DNA of 64,000 bases, from NCBI GenBank assembly GCA_013398615.1, contig VZSR01002145.1:5937546-6001545 (forward strand). The letters are read 5' to 3'. The DNA comes from Brachypodius melanocephalos. Taxonomy: Eukaryota; Chordata; Aves; Passeriformes; Pycnonotidae. The notes under the pieces are model-generated. The model saw nothing but the letters and a program-made list of their open reading frames with translations. It did no database searches and had not been told where the DNA came from. The position numbers and the translations under genes were made by a program. Shown piece by piece: positions 1 through 10,655 of the stretch (position 1 is its first letter; every line of letters starts with the position of its first letter).

Positions 1-31
<31 letters not shown>

Positions 32-549
32 CCGTGTGTCAGGGCCTGATTTTTAAATCCCTTGGCACAACTCCCCGCCGGAGCTTGACCCAGCGTGGGC
101 AGGCTCTGGGTTTCGGGGGGGTTCTGGATTTTGGGAGAGCCTCAAAGCCGCCGTTCCACAGCTCCTGGAGCGGAGCTTTCCGGACCGGTGCCTTTGGGAC
201 GTGGCGCTGGGTTGGGACAGCGGGGAGGGAAACCCGAGAGCGACCTTGGCCGTGTCTGTCCCCCTCCTCTCTGCGCAGCGCCTCCAGGGATCCTGTTCCC
301 TGCCCTGGCACGGCTTTTGGGATCGCTGGTTTCTTCCGGGGAATTCCCTCTGCGAGGTGTCCCCGCTGCATGGGCAGCTCAGACCCGGCTGACAACAGCC
401 AGGGGTGATGGAGCACCCCCAAATCCCCTGGGGGAACCCCCACATCCCTCAGGATTTGGCACAGGGAGTGACTGGAGCCCCCCCACCTCCAGCTGAGGCT
501 GCCAAATCTTCCCCTCATCTTTATCCCTGGAAAGCAAAGGAAAGGGTCT

Positions 550-1065
550 GCCTGGTTTCTTAGAATGGTTTTTAATTTTTAAATATACTTTATTTATTAT
601 TGATTTTTTTTCATGTGACATTTAATTTCTTTTATTTGAGCTTCTGTTTTATTATTTATTTATTTTATTGGACCGTTTTGATATTAGGACAATAAATAAC
701 GTCAATAATTTTTAATCTTTAATTTATTCTAACCTATTCTATTTTTATTTCAGTATTTTCCCTTCTTAACTTCTTGTTTCATTATTTATTTTTAAAATTA
801 TTTTTCTTTCATTTTGCCCTTTTTTGTTCCTTCATTTTTTATTTTTCATTTTTCTTTTTAAATTCTCTTTTTAAATTCTCTTTAAATTCTCTTTTTAAAT
901 TCTCTTTTTAATTTTTAATTATTTTTTATTTAATTATTTTTTATTTTTAGTTCTATTTTTCTTTTATTTTTGGTTTCTAATTTCCTTTTCTTTTAAAAAT
1001 TCTCTTTATCATTCCACTGTTTCTTTCCTATTTAGTTCTAATTTTTATTTACATTTTTATTCATC
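550..1065. repeat. AT-rich low-complexity block with 13-bp tandem repeat
   Basis: About 500 bp of T-rich sequence. Between about 854 and 916 a 13-bp unit CTTTTTAAATTCT recurs four to five times, one copy being 2 bp shorter. No coding potential is seen. Confidence 0.8.
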
Positions 1066-1804
1066 TTCTCACCACCCTCCAGGGCAGAGCAGCACTGCTG
1101 CCTACACCAGTTATTTTTTAATTCTATCCCTCCGCGGCTCCTCCGCTGCCGGAGGGGTGGCTGCGGGTTCCTTCCCCCTTCCCCCAGTCCTGCTTGGCCT
1201 CATTTCCTCTTTCCAAAGCCCGGCCTTCCCCTTTCCAGCTCCTTCCAGCCTGCCAGGGTGGGTGCCCAAGCCAGCCTCGCACCCACCCTGCCCGCAGCGC
1301 CACAAATCCTTGGCGACATCCCAGGACAGCGATGCTGTCCCTTCGGAGGGCGGATTCCGCCCATCCTGTGTTTAAATCCCTGGAAAATGCCGTGCCTGGG
1401 TGGCTTTCCCGGCACCCTGCGTCCCGGAGACGTGGCTGTGCTGGGTGTCCCCACGCTGGGGACAAGGGTTTGGCGCTGCCAGCCGAGGCAGCCGCGCGTT
1501 GCCGGGCGCAGCTGGAGCGAGCAGCTGTTCCCTTTCCGCCTGCCCGCTCCCGGCATCCCCGATGGTTTGCACAAGGCAGGAAATGTCAGCGATGCGCTCC
1601 GCTTTAATGGCACTTCACCCGCGCCTCTCCTCAAAAATCCTCTCCGGAGGGATGGAATGGGAGCAGGAGGCGGAGAGCGGCTCCTGGCAACCTGCTGCAT
1701 TTCCAGCAGGGGCCGGAGGGGTGGAAGTGCCTGGGAACGGGGATGTTGTTGTGGTACCCGGGATGCACGGCCCAGAGAAATCTCTGCGGCCGTGTTTAGC
1801 AGGG

Positions 1805-2078
1805 CAGGGAGCCCCAAACCCTTTCAGTCCCCTCCAACCCCGTTTGATTCCCCCAAAACCCCTTATAGTCCTCCTCAAAACCCCTTCAGTCCCTTCCAAC
1901 CTCTTCTGAATCCCCTAAAACCCCTTTCAATCCCCCTCAAATCTGTTTCTGTCCCCTCCAACCCCTTTTGAATCCCTCTTTCAGTCCCTTCCAACTCCTT
2001 CAGTCCCTTCAAAAACCCTTTGGATTCCCCAAAACTCTTTCAGCTGTCCCCAAAACCCTTCCAACCCCCCCAGCAGCT
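1805..2078. repeat. Degenerate C/T-rich minisatellite
   Basis: Units of roughly 18-30 bp built from CCAACCCC, TTTCAGTCCC, GAATCCC and CAAAACCCC recur about a dozen times with much variation. The pyrimidine-rich strand is the + strand. Open frames crossing it are translated repeat. Confidence 0.75.
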
Positions 2079-2938
2079 GCCTCTCAGCCTCCCTGGATTT
2101 GGGATGTGGAAATCCCTCAATGCCTAGGCTCCCTCCTCAGGCATCCTCCCTTTCTCCAGGGCACTCGTGGCTGGCTGACGGTGCCACTGGGATTGTGTTA
2201 ACGACTTATCCATGCTCCAAGCTGCTCTGTGCCAGTGGGATGGGAGCCACCACCTTTCCATGACCTTGGCCAGCCCCCAGGTCCTGGCTGCTCTGTCCCT
2301 GGCCACAGTCCCCACCCCTGACCCCGTTTCCGATGAAGCTGTAAAACCGTGATTATTTTTTGGCAAGGGTGGCTCAGATTGTCCCCAGGGAGGAAGCATG
2401 GTCAGAGCATGATGGTGGCTGCCCTTCACACCCTCTGCATCCCTGGGGCTGTCCCTAGGGCTGTCCCCATCCCTCTGGGAGTGTTGGGGGTCTGGGGACA
2501 CTCTGGGGCTGGAGGAGGAGGCTGCTGTGGCCTTGCTCCCAGTGCGTGAAGTTGGGCTGCAGGTGCCCGAAGCTGTTTTGGGGAAAGGGTGGGGTTTGTT
2601 TGCTCCTTGCCTTCCTGTGTGGAAGAGGAAAAGCCACTTCTGGCAGCCAGCAAGACACAGCAGCCAGACATGGTCAGGGAGGAGTGTCCCCAGTCTGGGA
2701 GCCAAGCTGGGGTCACCCTGTGCTGGCAGCTGTGGCCAAGTGCCGCCGTGGGAGCCTCTGGCAGCCTCTGTCAAACCCCAGCCTCCCCCTCAGGGCTTTG
2801 TCTCCACAAAGGTCTCTGTTCTGTGGGGGTTGTCAGGGCTGGAGGCTTTGGTGACCCACAGCCGTGAGAGTCCTGAGGGTTGGGTGGTGGCCAGGCTGTG
2901 GCTGGTGGCACTGACAGGGCTGTCCCTTGTCCTTCCAG

Positions 2939-5900
2939 CACGGGCAGCAGTGACCCCTACTGCATCGTGAAGATCGACGATGAGGCCATCATCAGGTGAG
3001 TGGCCCAGGTCCCTGGCTGGTCCCTGAAACTGCTGGAGCCCCAAACCTTGCTCCTGGCAGGTCTCTCCATCTGCTGCAGGCACATTATTGTTATGGTTGT
3101 TGTTAAGATTATTATTTATGATCATTTATCATTCATTATTATTCCCTGCTTTGGGCTGGGATGCTCCTGCAGGCACAGAAGTGTCTAATAGCTCATGGCC
3201 CCCTTCCCCTTTACCCCACCCCTGTGTCTTGCCAGCCCAGAGCCACAAGACAGGACAAGGACAGGGACAGACACTCACCCCTGCCCCAGCTGAGGGTTCC
3301 AAACTCTGGGTGCTGCCCCCAGCCGGGAGGGTCCCAGGGCTGCGGAGTACCCCAGAGAGGGAGCCCTGTCCCCCTGTCACCAGTGCCACCTGCCCCACAG
3401 GACTGCCACGGTGTGGAAGACGCTGTCCCCATTCTGGGGGGAGGAATACGAGGTGCAGCTCCAGCCCGGGTTCCACAGCATCTCCATCTACGTCATGGAC
3501 GAGGATGCTCTCAGGTGTGCTGGGGGCTCGGCCTGGGGACTCCTTTGGTGCCTTTGGCTCCCTGCATGCCCAGCCCTGCTGGTGACACCAGAGAATCCAC
3601 CAAATCTGGCCACACTGCTTTGGGAGACGGATGGGTGAAGTTATCTCCCAAATCCAGCTGGCAGCAGAGGGTGGCTGATGTTCTCTACACTGTGGTGGCC
3701 CCAGTCCAGGATCCCCCAAAGTGGGGACTGTCCTGCCTCGCCACCAATCCCAGGCCATGTCCTGCTTCCCACTTTTGTTTTCCAGCCGTGATGACATTAT
3801 TGGGAAGGTCTGCATCACCCGGGACATGCTGGCAGAGCACCCCAAGGGTAGGGAAAGAGTGGCTGGGGGGGTCCCAGGACGGACCCATCTCCTACCCCTT
3901 GGACAAGCCGGTCCTGAGGGGTTCCCCAATGACCCCTTTGTGGGGATCCCCCCTTTTCCCACAGGATACAGTGGCTGGATGAGCCTCAGCGAGGTGGACC
4001 CTGATGAGGAGGTGCAGGGGGAGATCCACCTGCGGATGGAGGTCCTGGGCAGCCAGGGCAGCCGGCGGCTGCGCTGCTCCGTGCTGGAGGCCAGGTGACA
4101 GGGGACACGAGGGTGACAAGGGCTGTGTGTGCAGCTGGGACATGAGTGGTGAGTCTGAGCTGCTCCATGACTCCGTTTCCTTGGTCCTTTGGGTGCAGAG
4201 CATCCTCCTCATCACCCAGCAGGTGGATCTGCCTCATCTGAAGGCCTTTGGGACGTACAGCTTGAGATTCCCTGAGAGGGGGGTGGGTGCCATGGGAGCC
4301 TGTAGGTATTTTGGGAGGTTGGTGGTAAATTCCTCCTCTTCTCGGCAGGGATCTGGCCAGGAAGGACCGGAATGGTGCCTCTGACCCCTTTGTGCGCCTG
4401 CGCTACAACGGGAAGACACAGGAGAGCACCGTGAGTGCGGCTTCAGCCACCCCCAACCTGCCAAGGGTGCAGGTGGAATCAATCCACGGGGCAGCCCAGA
4501 GCTATCCCTGTCCCCCAGCATCCCCAGCTTGCTGTCCCTGAGGGACAGACCCACCCAGCAAGAGGGGACAAAGCCGTTGCCTTTGCAGGTGGTCAAGAAA
4601 TCCTGTTACCCACGCTGGAACGAGACCTTCGAGTTCGAGCTGGCTGAGCCCACCGGGGAGAAGCTCTGTGTGGAGGTGTGGGACTGGGACCTGGTTGGCA
4701 GGAACGACTTCCTGGGCAAGGTGAGGAAATCACCTTCCCAAAGCCTCTCAGTGCTGCTGGGTCCTGCCCAGCTGCACTCCCATCCCTCTCCTGCCTTCCC
4801 CTCCCAGGTGGTGTTCAGCATCCAGGGGCTGGAAGCGGCCGGGCAGGAGGAGGGGTGGTTCAGGCTGTGGCCAGACAAGTCCAAGCCAACAGAGGATGGG
4901 TGAGTTTGGGCACAGGGTGCTGGAGTGTGTTGGGGGAGGATCACAGTGCCCTCAGGGGCACCAGGGAGGGGGCCTTTCCTGGGAAGCATCATCGCTTTAG
5001 AGGGGTAGCATGGATCAGGCCATCTCCTGCTTGGTGAAGTATCCATCCTTCCACCTACCCATCCATCCATCCTTTCTTCCTTCCTTCCCTCCACCCACCC
5101 CGTGCTCCTGCAGGCGCCATGGCAGCCTGGGCTCGCTGCAGCTGCAGGTGAAGCTTCGGGATGAGACGGTGCTTCCCTCCCACTGCTACCAGCCCCTGGT
5201 GCAGCTCCTGTGCCAGGAGGTGAAGTCGGGGCGCCAGGTGAGGGTCCATGCCCAGCCCTGCTGGAGCACCCACCTTTCCCAGCTCTGCGGGGTCTGCCTG
5301 CCTCGGGCTGTCATGTTATGGTGCCTTTTCCCTCCAGGATGGCCAAGTGCACCTGGTCACCCTCCTGGATGAAACCACCACGGCCGAGTGCCGCCAGGAG
5401 GTCGCCATCAACTTGGTCAAACTCTTCCTGGGCCAGGGGCTGGTCAAGGAGTTCCTGGACCTGCTCTTCGAGCTGGAGCTGGCCAAGCCCTGTAAGGCTG
5501 GAGTGGGGAGTGGAGCTGGAGGCTTCTTCATCATCTCCTGCAAAACCTCCAGGGCCTTTTGTGGGGATATTTTGGGAGTGATGGTTGAGGCTCAGCAATC
5601 ATACTGTGGAATCTGTTGGGCTGATCCCAGCAATTCATGGGCTGAGGTTGGTGGAGGAGCAGGTGGTTTGAGGTTAGGAAATCCCCATAACCCCCATGGA
5701 AATGGCCAGGGCAGCAGGGCACAGCCTCTGGGAATGAGCCCCATGATTGCATTGCCCAGGGGTGACCTGTGGCCATCCCCCAGGACATGGACCTTCTCCT
5801 GTTTTGCAGGTGAGCCCAACACTCTGTTCCGGAGCAACTCTCTGGCCTCAAAGTCCATGGAGTCCTTCCTCAAGGTGCCACCCCACCCAAACCCTGCTCT

Positions 5901-8191
5901 TCCCAGGTCATCCTGGCCCTGGGCTGTTCCCAGGGGAAGAACTGGGTGGGCTGGTGTGCTTGTGCCTTCCCTTGGGGTTGGGAGGCTGGAGAAAATCCAT
6001 TGGGTGACCCTGGGGGTGTCGGGTGCCAAATCTGTGGCCCGTCACTGTCCCCTGTGTCACCCTCGGCAGGTGACAGGGATGCCATACCTGCACTTTGTCC
6101 TGGGCCCCACCATCACCCGAGTGTTCGAGGAGAAGAAATACGTAGAACTGGACCCCGGCAAGGTGGAGATCAAAGACGTCGGGTAAGGGCTCGGGGGGTG
6201 GCAGGGCACGGGTGGTCCCAGCGCCCGGGGTGACAGTGACGGTGCCCGCAGGTGCTCGGGGCTGCACCGGGTGCAGACGGAGGGCGAGGTGATCGAGCAG
6301 GGCCGACAGCACCTGCAGTCCTACCTGGGCGAGCTCCTGGACGCCGTCGTCAGGTCGGCCCCGGCGTGTCCCCCGCTCATCCGCGCCGCCTTCCGCCAGC
6401 TCTTCCAGCGCGTCGGGGAGCGCTTCCCGCAGCACCAGGTCGGGCTGTGACGGGGGACGGGGTGGGCTCAAACAGGGACACCCCAGGGGATAGGGATCTC
6501 TGGGTGTTGTCAATGGGGTCCCCTCTTGGGCTGCGCCCGAACAGCAGCCCTGGACAGCGGTGCATCGCTGTTTGTGGGGTTGTCCCACGTTGGGAGAGAC
6601 CCTCACGTGTGTTCCCCACGCCCTCGGTGGTCACAGCACGCCAAATTTGTGGCTGTCACCAGCTTCCTGTGCCTGCGCTTCTTCTCCCCGGCCGTGATGA
6701 CGCCCAAGCTGTTCCAGCTGCGGGACGCGCACGCCGATGCGCGGACCAGCCGCACGCTGCTGCTGCTGGCCAAGGTGCGACAGGGGACACCGGGGTTGTG
6801 TCTTGTTGGGGACAGCCGCGTGTCCTGGGGGTGACGCTGCTGCCCCCGGGGTCCCCAGGCCATCCAGCTGGTGGGGAACATGGAGCCGGCGGCCGGGCGA
6901 GCCAAGGAGACCTGGCTGTCACCGCTGCTGCCCGCCCTGCAGCAGGGCACGGCCCGCATGAGGGACTTCATCACCCGCCTGGTGGGCACGGAGGAGGACA
7001 AGGGCCAGGAGGAGGGTGAGGGGCGGCCCATGGGGCCCCCCCCGGCCGTGGTGAAGGAGGGGCTGCTCCTTGTGCACAAGACACGGGGCAAGGGGCCGCT
7101 ACTCGCCGCTGCCGCCGCCAAGAAACTCCATTTCTGCCTCACCGGGGAGTCCCTCAGCTTCGGCAAGAGCCCCAGTGCGGAGGTATGGGTGTCCTGGATG
7201 GGCGGGGGGGTGGCAGCGTGGTGGCACTGACCCCCTCTGTGCGTGTGTCCCCTCCACCAGCGCCTCGGTGCCATCGCCCTGGGCGACATCCTGGCGGCCG
7301 AGAAGGTGGAGGAGAAGAGTTTCGGCAGCTCGCACGTCATGCAGGTGGTCTACATGGCCCCGGGCGGGCAGCAGGAGACAGCCTACCTGCAGTGCAAGGT
7401 GCGGCGGGGACAGCGGGGACACGGCCCGGGCGGTGTCATAGCCCGGGGTCCCTCTGACTGTCCCCAATCCCGCAGTGTGTCAACGAGCTGAACCAGTGGC
7501 TCTCGGCCCTGCGCAAGGTGTGCGGCAACAACCCCCGTGTGCTCCGCTCCTACCACCCCGGCGTCTTCCGCGGGGACAAGTGGAGCTGCTGCCACCAGCG
7601 CGACAGGACAGGTACGGGGAGGTGGCCCCGGAGCCCCGCGGGGGTGCTGGGGGGTCCCCCCGTGTGGTGACCCTGCTGTTCCGCAGGGTTGGGATGTGAC
7701 CGGACCCGGCACGGCGTCACCCTGCAGGACTGGAGTGACCCCCTGGACCCCACGGTGGAGGCTCAGCGCCTCTTCCAGCACCTCCAGGGCCTCCGGGGGA
7801 CCCTCAGGTGAGTCCCTGCCCCCGGGCCCCCCCCCTGCACCTCCCCTGCAGCCCCTTCTCCTGCCAAGGGCCCGTCCCTCTCCTCCTCTCCATAGGGAAA
7901 AGTACTGGGAGCTGCTGGAGCCGGAGCACGCCCAGAACGGCCCCCGGGGTGAAGGTAGGTTTGGGATGGGCGGTTTTGGGAATCCCCAGGGGTCACAGGG
8001 GGCTGTGGTGGTTTGGGGGTGACCCCAGGGGAGCTGTGGGGGTCTCACTGTCCTTCCCCTGTCCCGCAGACGCTGCCCTGCCCGAGGGGCTGAGCCGGCT
8101 CTTGGCGGTGCTGGGGGATCTGGAGAGTTGTCACCGCCGGGCGCAGCCCCCGCAGCCCCCGGCCCCGGCCCTGCTGCAGCTGCAGACGTGA
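2939..8191 (+). CDS. RASA4: RASA4 (CAPRI), Ca2+-dependent Ras GTPase-activating protein, 5' partial
   Basis: Nineteen exons can be joined: 2939-2995, 3401-3514, 3786-3847, 3965-4094, 4349-4430, 4589-4720, 4808-4899, 5114-5237, 5338-5491, 5810-5874, 6070-6182, 6252-6438, 6637-6774, 6859-7182, 7261-7398, 7476-7611, 7687-7807, 7896-7954, 8070-8191 (TGA 8189-8191). All introns are GT-AG, frame is continuous, and 782 residues are visible against about 803 in human. Domain order: C2A (TGSSDPYCIVKI, VMDEDALSRDD), C2B (RKDRNGASDPFVRLRY, DWDLVGRNDFLG), RasGAP (arginine finger in TLFRSNSLASKS, exon 10; FLCLRFFSPAVMTPKLF, exon 13), PH, and a Btk-type zinc motif (YHPGVFRGDKWSCCHQ then GLGCD). Known family role: Ca2+-driven membrane recruitment that switches Ras off. 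The first coding exon (about 21 residues) was not found. Exon 14 is long (324 nt) and joins the end of the GAP domain to the PH domain. The exon 12 donor (CAG/gtcggg) is the weakest junction. RASAL1 is the nearest alternative, but the C-terminus ending LLQLQT fits RASA4. Confidence 0.95.
5040..5100. repeat. CATC/CTTC microsatellite in RASA4 intron 7
   Basis: Interrupted CCAT, CTTC and CCAC tetranucleotide repeats lie directly before the exon 8 acceptor and supply its polypyrimidine tract. Confidence 0.75.
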
Positions 8192-8244
8192 GGGAGCCCC
8201 GGGCTCCCCTCCGGGTCGGGGTCCTCCCTCCTCGGGACCGCGGC

Positions 8245-8250
8245 AATAAA
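8245..8250 (+). terminator. RASA4: RASA4 poly(A) signal AATAAA
   Basis: A canonical AATAAA lies 54 nt after the RASA4 stop codon and is followed by a GT-rich stretch from about 8270. The 3'UTR would therefore be under 100 nt. Confidence 0.8.
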
Positions 8251-8282
8251 GGCACTTTGTACCCTGCAGCCGTGTCCCGTGT

Positions 8283-8640
8283 CTGTTGGGGATGGGGATG
8301 GGCGCTGCTCCTGCTGCTGGTCACAGTTACACTGCTGACATCTCTTGGGGTCCTGCTGGTGCCATTTCCGGTGCCATCACTGATGGCCTGAGGGAAACAT
8401 TGGCGGGGGTTCCCTTGGTGGTGCTACTGCGGGTGGCACTGCTGCCATTGCTCGATGTCCCTGCTGGTGCCATTCCTGATGGCCCTGCTGCTGCTGGGGG
8501 TTCCATTGGTGGCTCTGCTGGTGGCAGTGGTGGCATCCCTGGAGTCTCTGCTCGTGGCGTTGCTGGTGGCACTGGTTCCGTCACCGATGCCCCTGCTGGT
8601 GCCAGCTGGTCACCGCGGTGGTGTCTCCAGGGGGGACACC
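8283..8640. repeat. Degenerate CTGCTGGTG-type low-complexity repeat
   Basis: Variants of CTGCTGGTGCCA and GGTGGCACTG recur through about 350 bp between the RASA4 poly(A) site and the POLR2J promoter. Frames across it are runs of Gly, Ala, Val and Leu with no domain. Confidence 0.65.
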
Positions 8641-8797
8641 GCTGATGGTGTCACCGGTGTGTGTCCTCCTCCTGCCACCGCCGATGGCCGCACGGGTGGC
8701 TCCGTGTGTCACCCACCGCTCCCGCTGGGCCCTTGTCTGCCCCGAGTCCTCCCGCCCGCCTGGGGGCGCTGTGGGGCCGCTGGAAGCATCGAGTGGG

Positions 8798-8819
8798 CGG
8801 AAGTGACGTAGCGGAAGTG
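8798..8819 (+). promoter_or_regulatory. POLR2J: ETS-CRE-ETS promoter cluster of POLR2J
   Basis: Two identical CGGAAGTG sites (8798-8805 and 8812-8819) flank TGACGTA (8804-8810), a CRE-like half site that overlaps the first ETS site. The cluster ends 28 nt before the POLR2J start codon in GC-rich DNA. ETS/GABP plus CREB/ATF composites are typical of TATA-less housekeeping promoters. Binding is inferred from the motif only. Confidence 0.7.
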
Positions 8820-8847
8820 AAGCGGCGGCGGCCGTAGCAACGGCGGG

Positions 8848-9994
8848 ATGAACGCGCCTCCGGCCTTCGAGTCCTTCCTGCTCTTCGAGGGCGAGAAAAA
8901 GTGAGGGGAGACCCGGGGGGCGACTCACTAAACCCTAATCAGAGCGCGGGGAGCTGGGGGGAGGGAGCCCGGGCCTTTCCCCGCCCTTCCCCGCTGTTCC
9001 CCGACCCGCACAGATCCATAACACCCCTGTATCCCATAATCCCGCCAGGATCACCATCAACAAGGACACCAAGGTGCCCAACGCCTGCTTGTTCACCATC
9101 AACAAGGAGGACCACACGCTCGGGAACATCATCAAGTCGTAAGTTCAAGCGGGGAGGCAATTTCGGGGGAGGCTTGGAGCTTTGCCACCTTTCATTTCAC
9201 TGCTTTGTATTTTTTAATTCCCGTTCCAGGCAGTTGCTCAAAGACCCGCAGGTGTTGTTTGCGGGGTATAAAGTCCCACACCCTCTGGAGCATAAGATTA
9301 TCATCCGTGTCCAAACCACCCCCGATTACAGCCCCCAGGAAGCTTTCACCAATGCCATCACCGACCTCATCAGTGAACTCTCCCTCCTGGAAGAGAGGTT
9401 CAGGGTAGGGGTATTTTTTTTATTTTTTCCTTAGAACTATTTGGGCTTGTTGTAATGAATCAAAGGGGTAGGGTCGTGTGTCTTAGAGCTGCTGGGTTTT
9501 GGGTTTATGAATTAATTCAAGCCACCCTCGTTGTGTTGTTCAGCTGCTGGCAAAGCATGGCAGAGCCTGGCTGCTCTTAAGTGCATTTGTATTTTCTTTT
9601 TTTTTTTTTTTTACTTCTCCCGACAAAACTCTGTTATTCTCACTTCTCATCCCTTCTGCTCAGTTTATTTATTGATTTAGCTCTTGCATTCTGAGATTTA
9701 ATCTGCCCAAAATCTTACTCAGACAACATCAGGGAGCCTGTGATGACAGACTAACTCTGCTGTGCTGGGAAAAGGCACCAGGGCACCAATTTGTAAATAA
9801 GTTTTGATTTTAATTTCAATATTATTTTTCTGGTTGCTGTAGAGATTTCCACTGTGCATTGTTGTGATTTACAGGAGAGTCAGGAATGATCAAACATCCA
9901 TCTTCAGCTCAATAACAGCTCTTGTCTTAGCATGTGTATTTTTGTTTTTGCTTTACAGGTTGCTATTAAGGACAAACAAGAAGGAATTGAATAA
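8848..9994 (+). CDS. POLR2J: POLR2J, RNA polymerase II subunit RPB11
   Basis: Four exons (8848-8900, 9049-9138, 9230-9404, 9959-9994) join into 354 nt encoding 117 residues, the human length. The protein starts MNAPPAFESFLLFEGEKK and ends AIKDKQEGIE. By recall it appears nearly identical to human RPB11. RPB11 pairs with RPB3 as the alpha-like heterodimer that nucleates Pol II assembly; the motif KEDHTLGNIIKS is the conserved dimerisation segment. The start codon sits at the end of the first exon's GC-rich leader, 28 nt after an ETS cluster. The gene follows RASA4 on the same strand about 0.6 kb after its poly(A) signal. The stop codon TAA lies inside an AATAAA hexamer (9990-9995). ATTAAA at 10229-10234 is a more likely 3' end signal. 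Confidence 0.98.
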
Positions 9995-10228
9995 AACACC
10001 CCCTCTGGAGCAGGCTGTTCTTCTGAGGCAGAATGAAGTGTCTGTTACTGGATGAAATATTTAAACCTCCATTCATGGCAAATATTTGCCCCCTCATCCC
10101 ACTTCTGTTTAATTTTTGTCAGCAACAGCAGCAGCAGCAATATTTTGAATTTGTGTTTTTTTTTTTTTCATAGCAGACAGGCACTTTGCCAAGTGGATAA
10201 ATGTCGTGTTGGATTTGGTGGAGAAGTC

Positions 10229-10234
10229 ATTAAA
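10229..10234 (+). terminator. POLR2J: Candidate POLR2J poly(A) signal ATTAAA
   Basis: ATTAAA lies 235 nt after the POLR2J stop and is followed by T-rich and GT-rich sequence. It would end the transcript just short of the convergent LRWD1 3' end. Confidence 0.5.
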
Positions 10235-10408
10235 GTGATTTTTAGTTTTCTAATTGGAGCCTAAAGGCAAGTATTTATCCTGGGCTGTTGGGGAGGTTGT
10301 TGTGGGTACAATTCCAGCATGAGACGCTGCTCAGTGACAGCTGTACATGAACTCTCTGCTTTTCCTGCCAAAAAAGTCCAGGCACTGCCAACTGAACTGG
10401 TATTCTGT

Positions 10409-10414
10409 TTTATT
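10409..10414 (-). terminator. LRWD1: LRWD1 poly(A) signal AATAAA (minus strand)
   Basis: TTTATT on the + strand reads AATAAA on the minus strand, 242 nt past the LRWD1 stop codon. This would leave the POLR2J and LRWD1 3' ends about 150-200 bp apart, tail to tail. Confidence 0.6.
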
Positions 10415-10655
10415 AAGTGTCATTTCTATAAAACAAATGCACAAATTGTGAAAACTTACAGTAAAAGAAACCAGATGTTTACAATGAACTGATGAGTTTA
10501 CCAAACTCTTACCTTGCTTTGTTTTTGTTTGTTTTTTTTTTTTTTTCTCCATCTTGCACATAAATCTGGTCTAGAAAACGTTCATGGGCACATGGGGAAC
10601 AGTCACTAATACTGCACTAGGTGAAAGCACGGGGGTGGAACTGTGGCACAGGGGA

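Larger units (their letters stand above)
1..2938. other. Probable RASA4 intron 1 or upstream region, no gene recognised
   Basis: This stretch opens with a 26-nt poly(T) run and holds GC-rich unique sequence, an AT-rich low-complexity block and a CT-rich minisatellite. I looked on the + strand for the missing RASA4 N-terminal exon (start codon, first C2 strand, donor) and did not find it, so the exon probably lies left of the window. Several open frames of 60-240 codons occur, but they are compositional and show no recognisable domain. Confidence 0.6.

Noticed and set aside
1200..1971. Frames of 205-237 codons upstream of RASA4
   Set aside because: They overlap one another on both strands and run into the CT minisatellite; no domain and no splice link to RASA4 exon 2939-2995.
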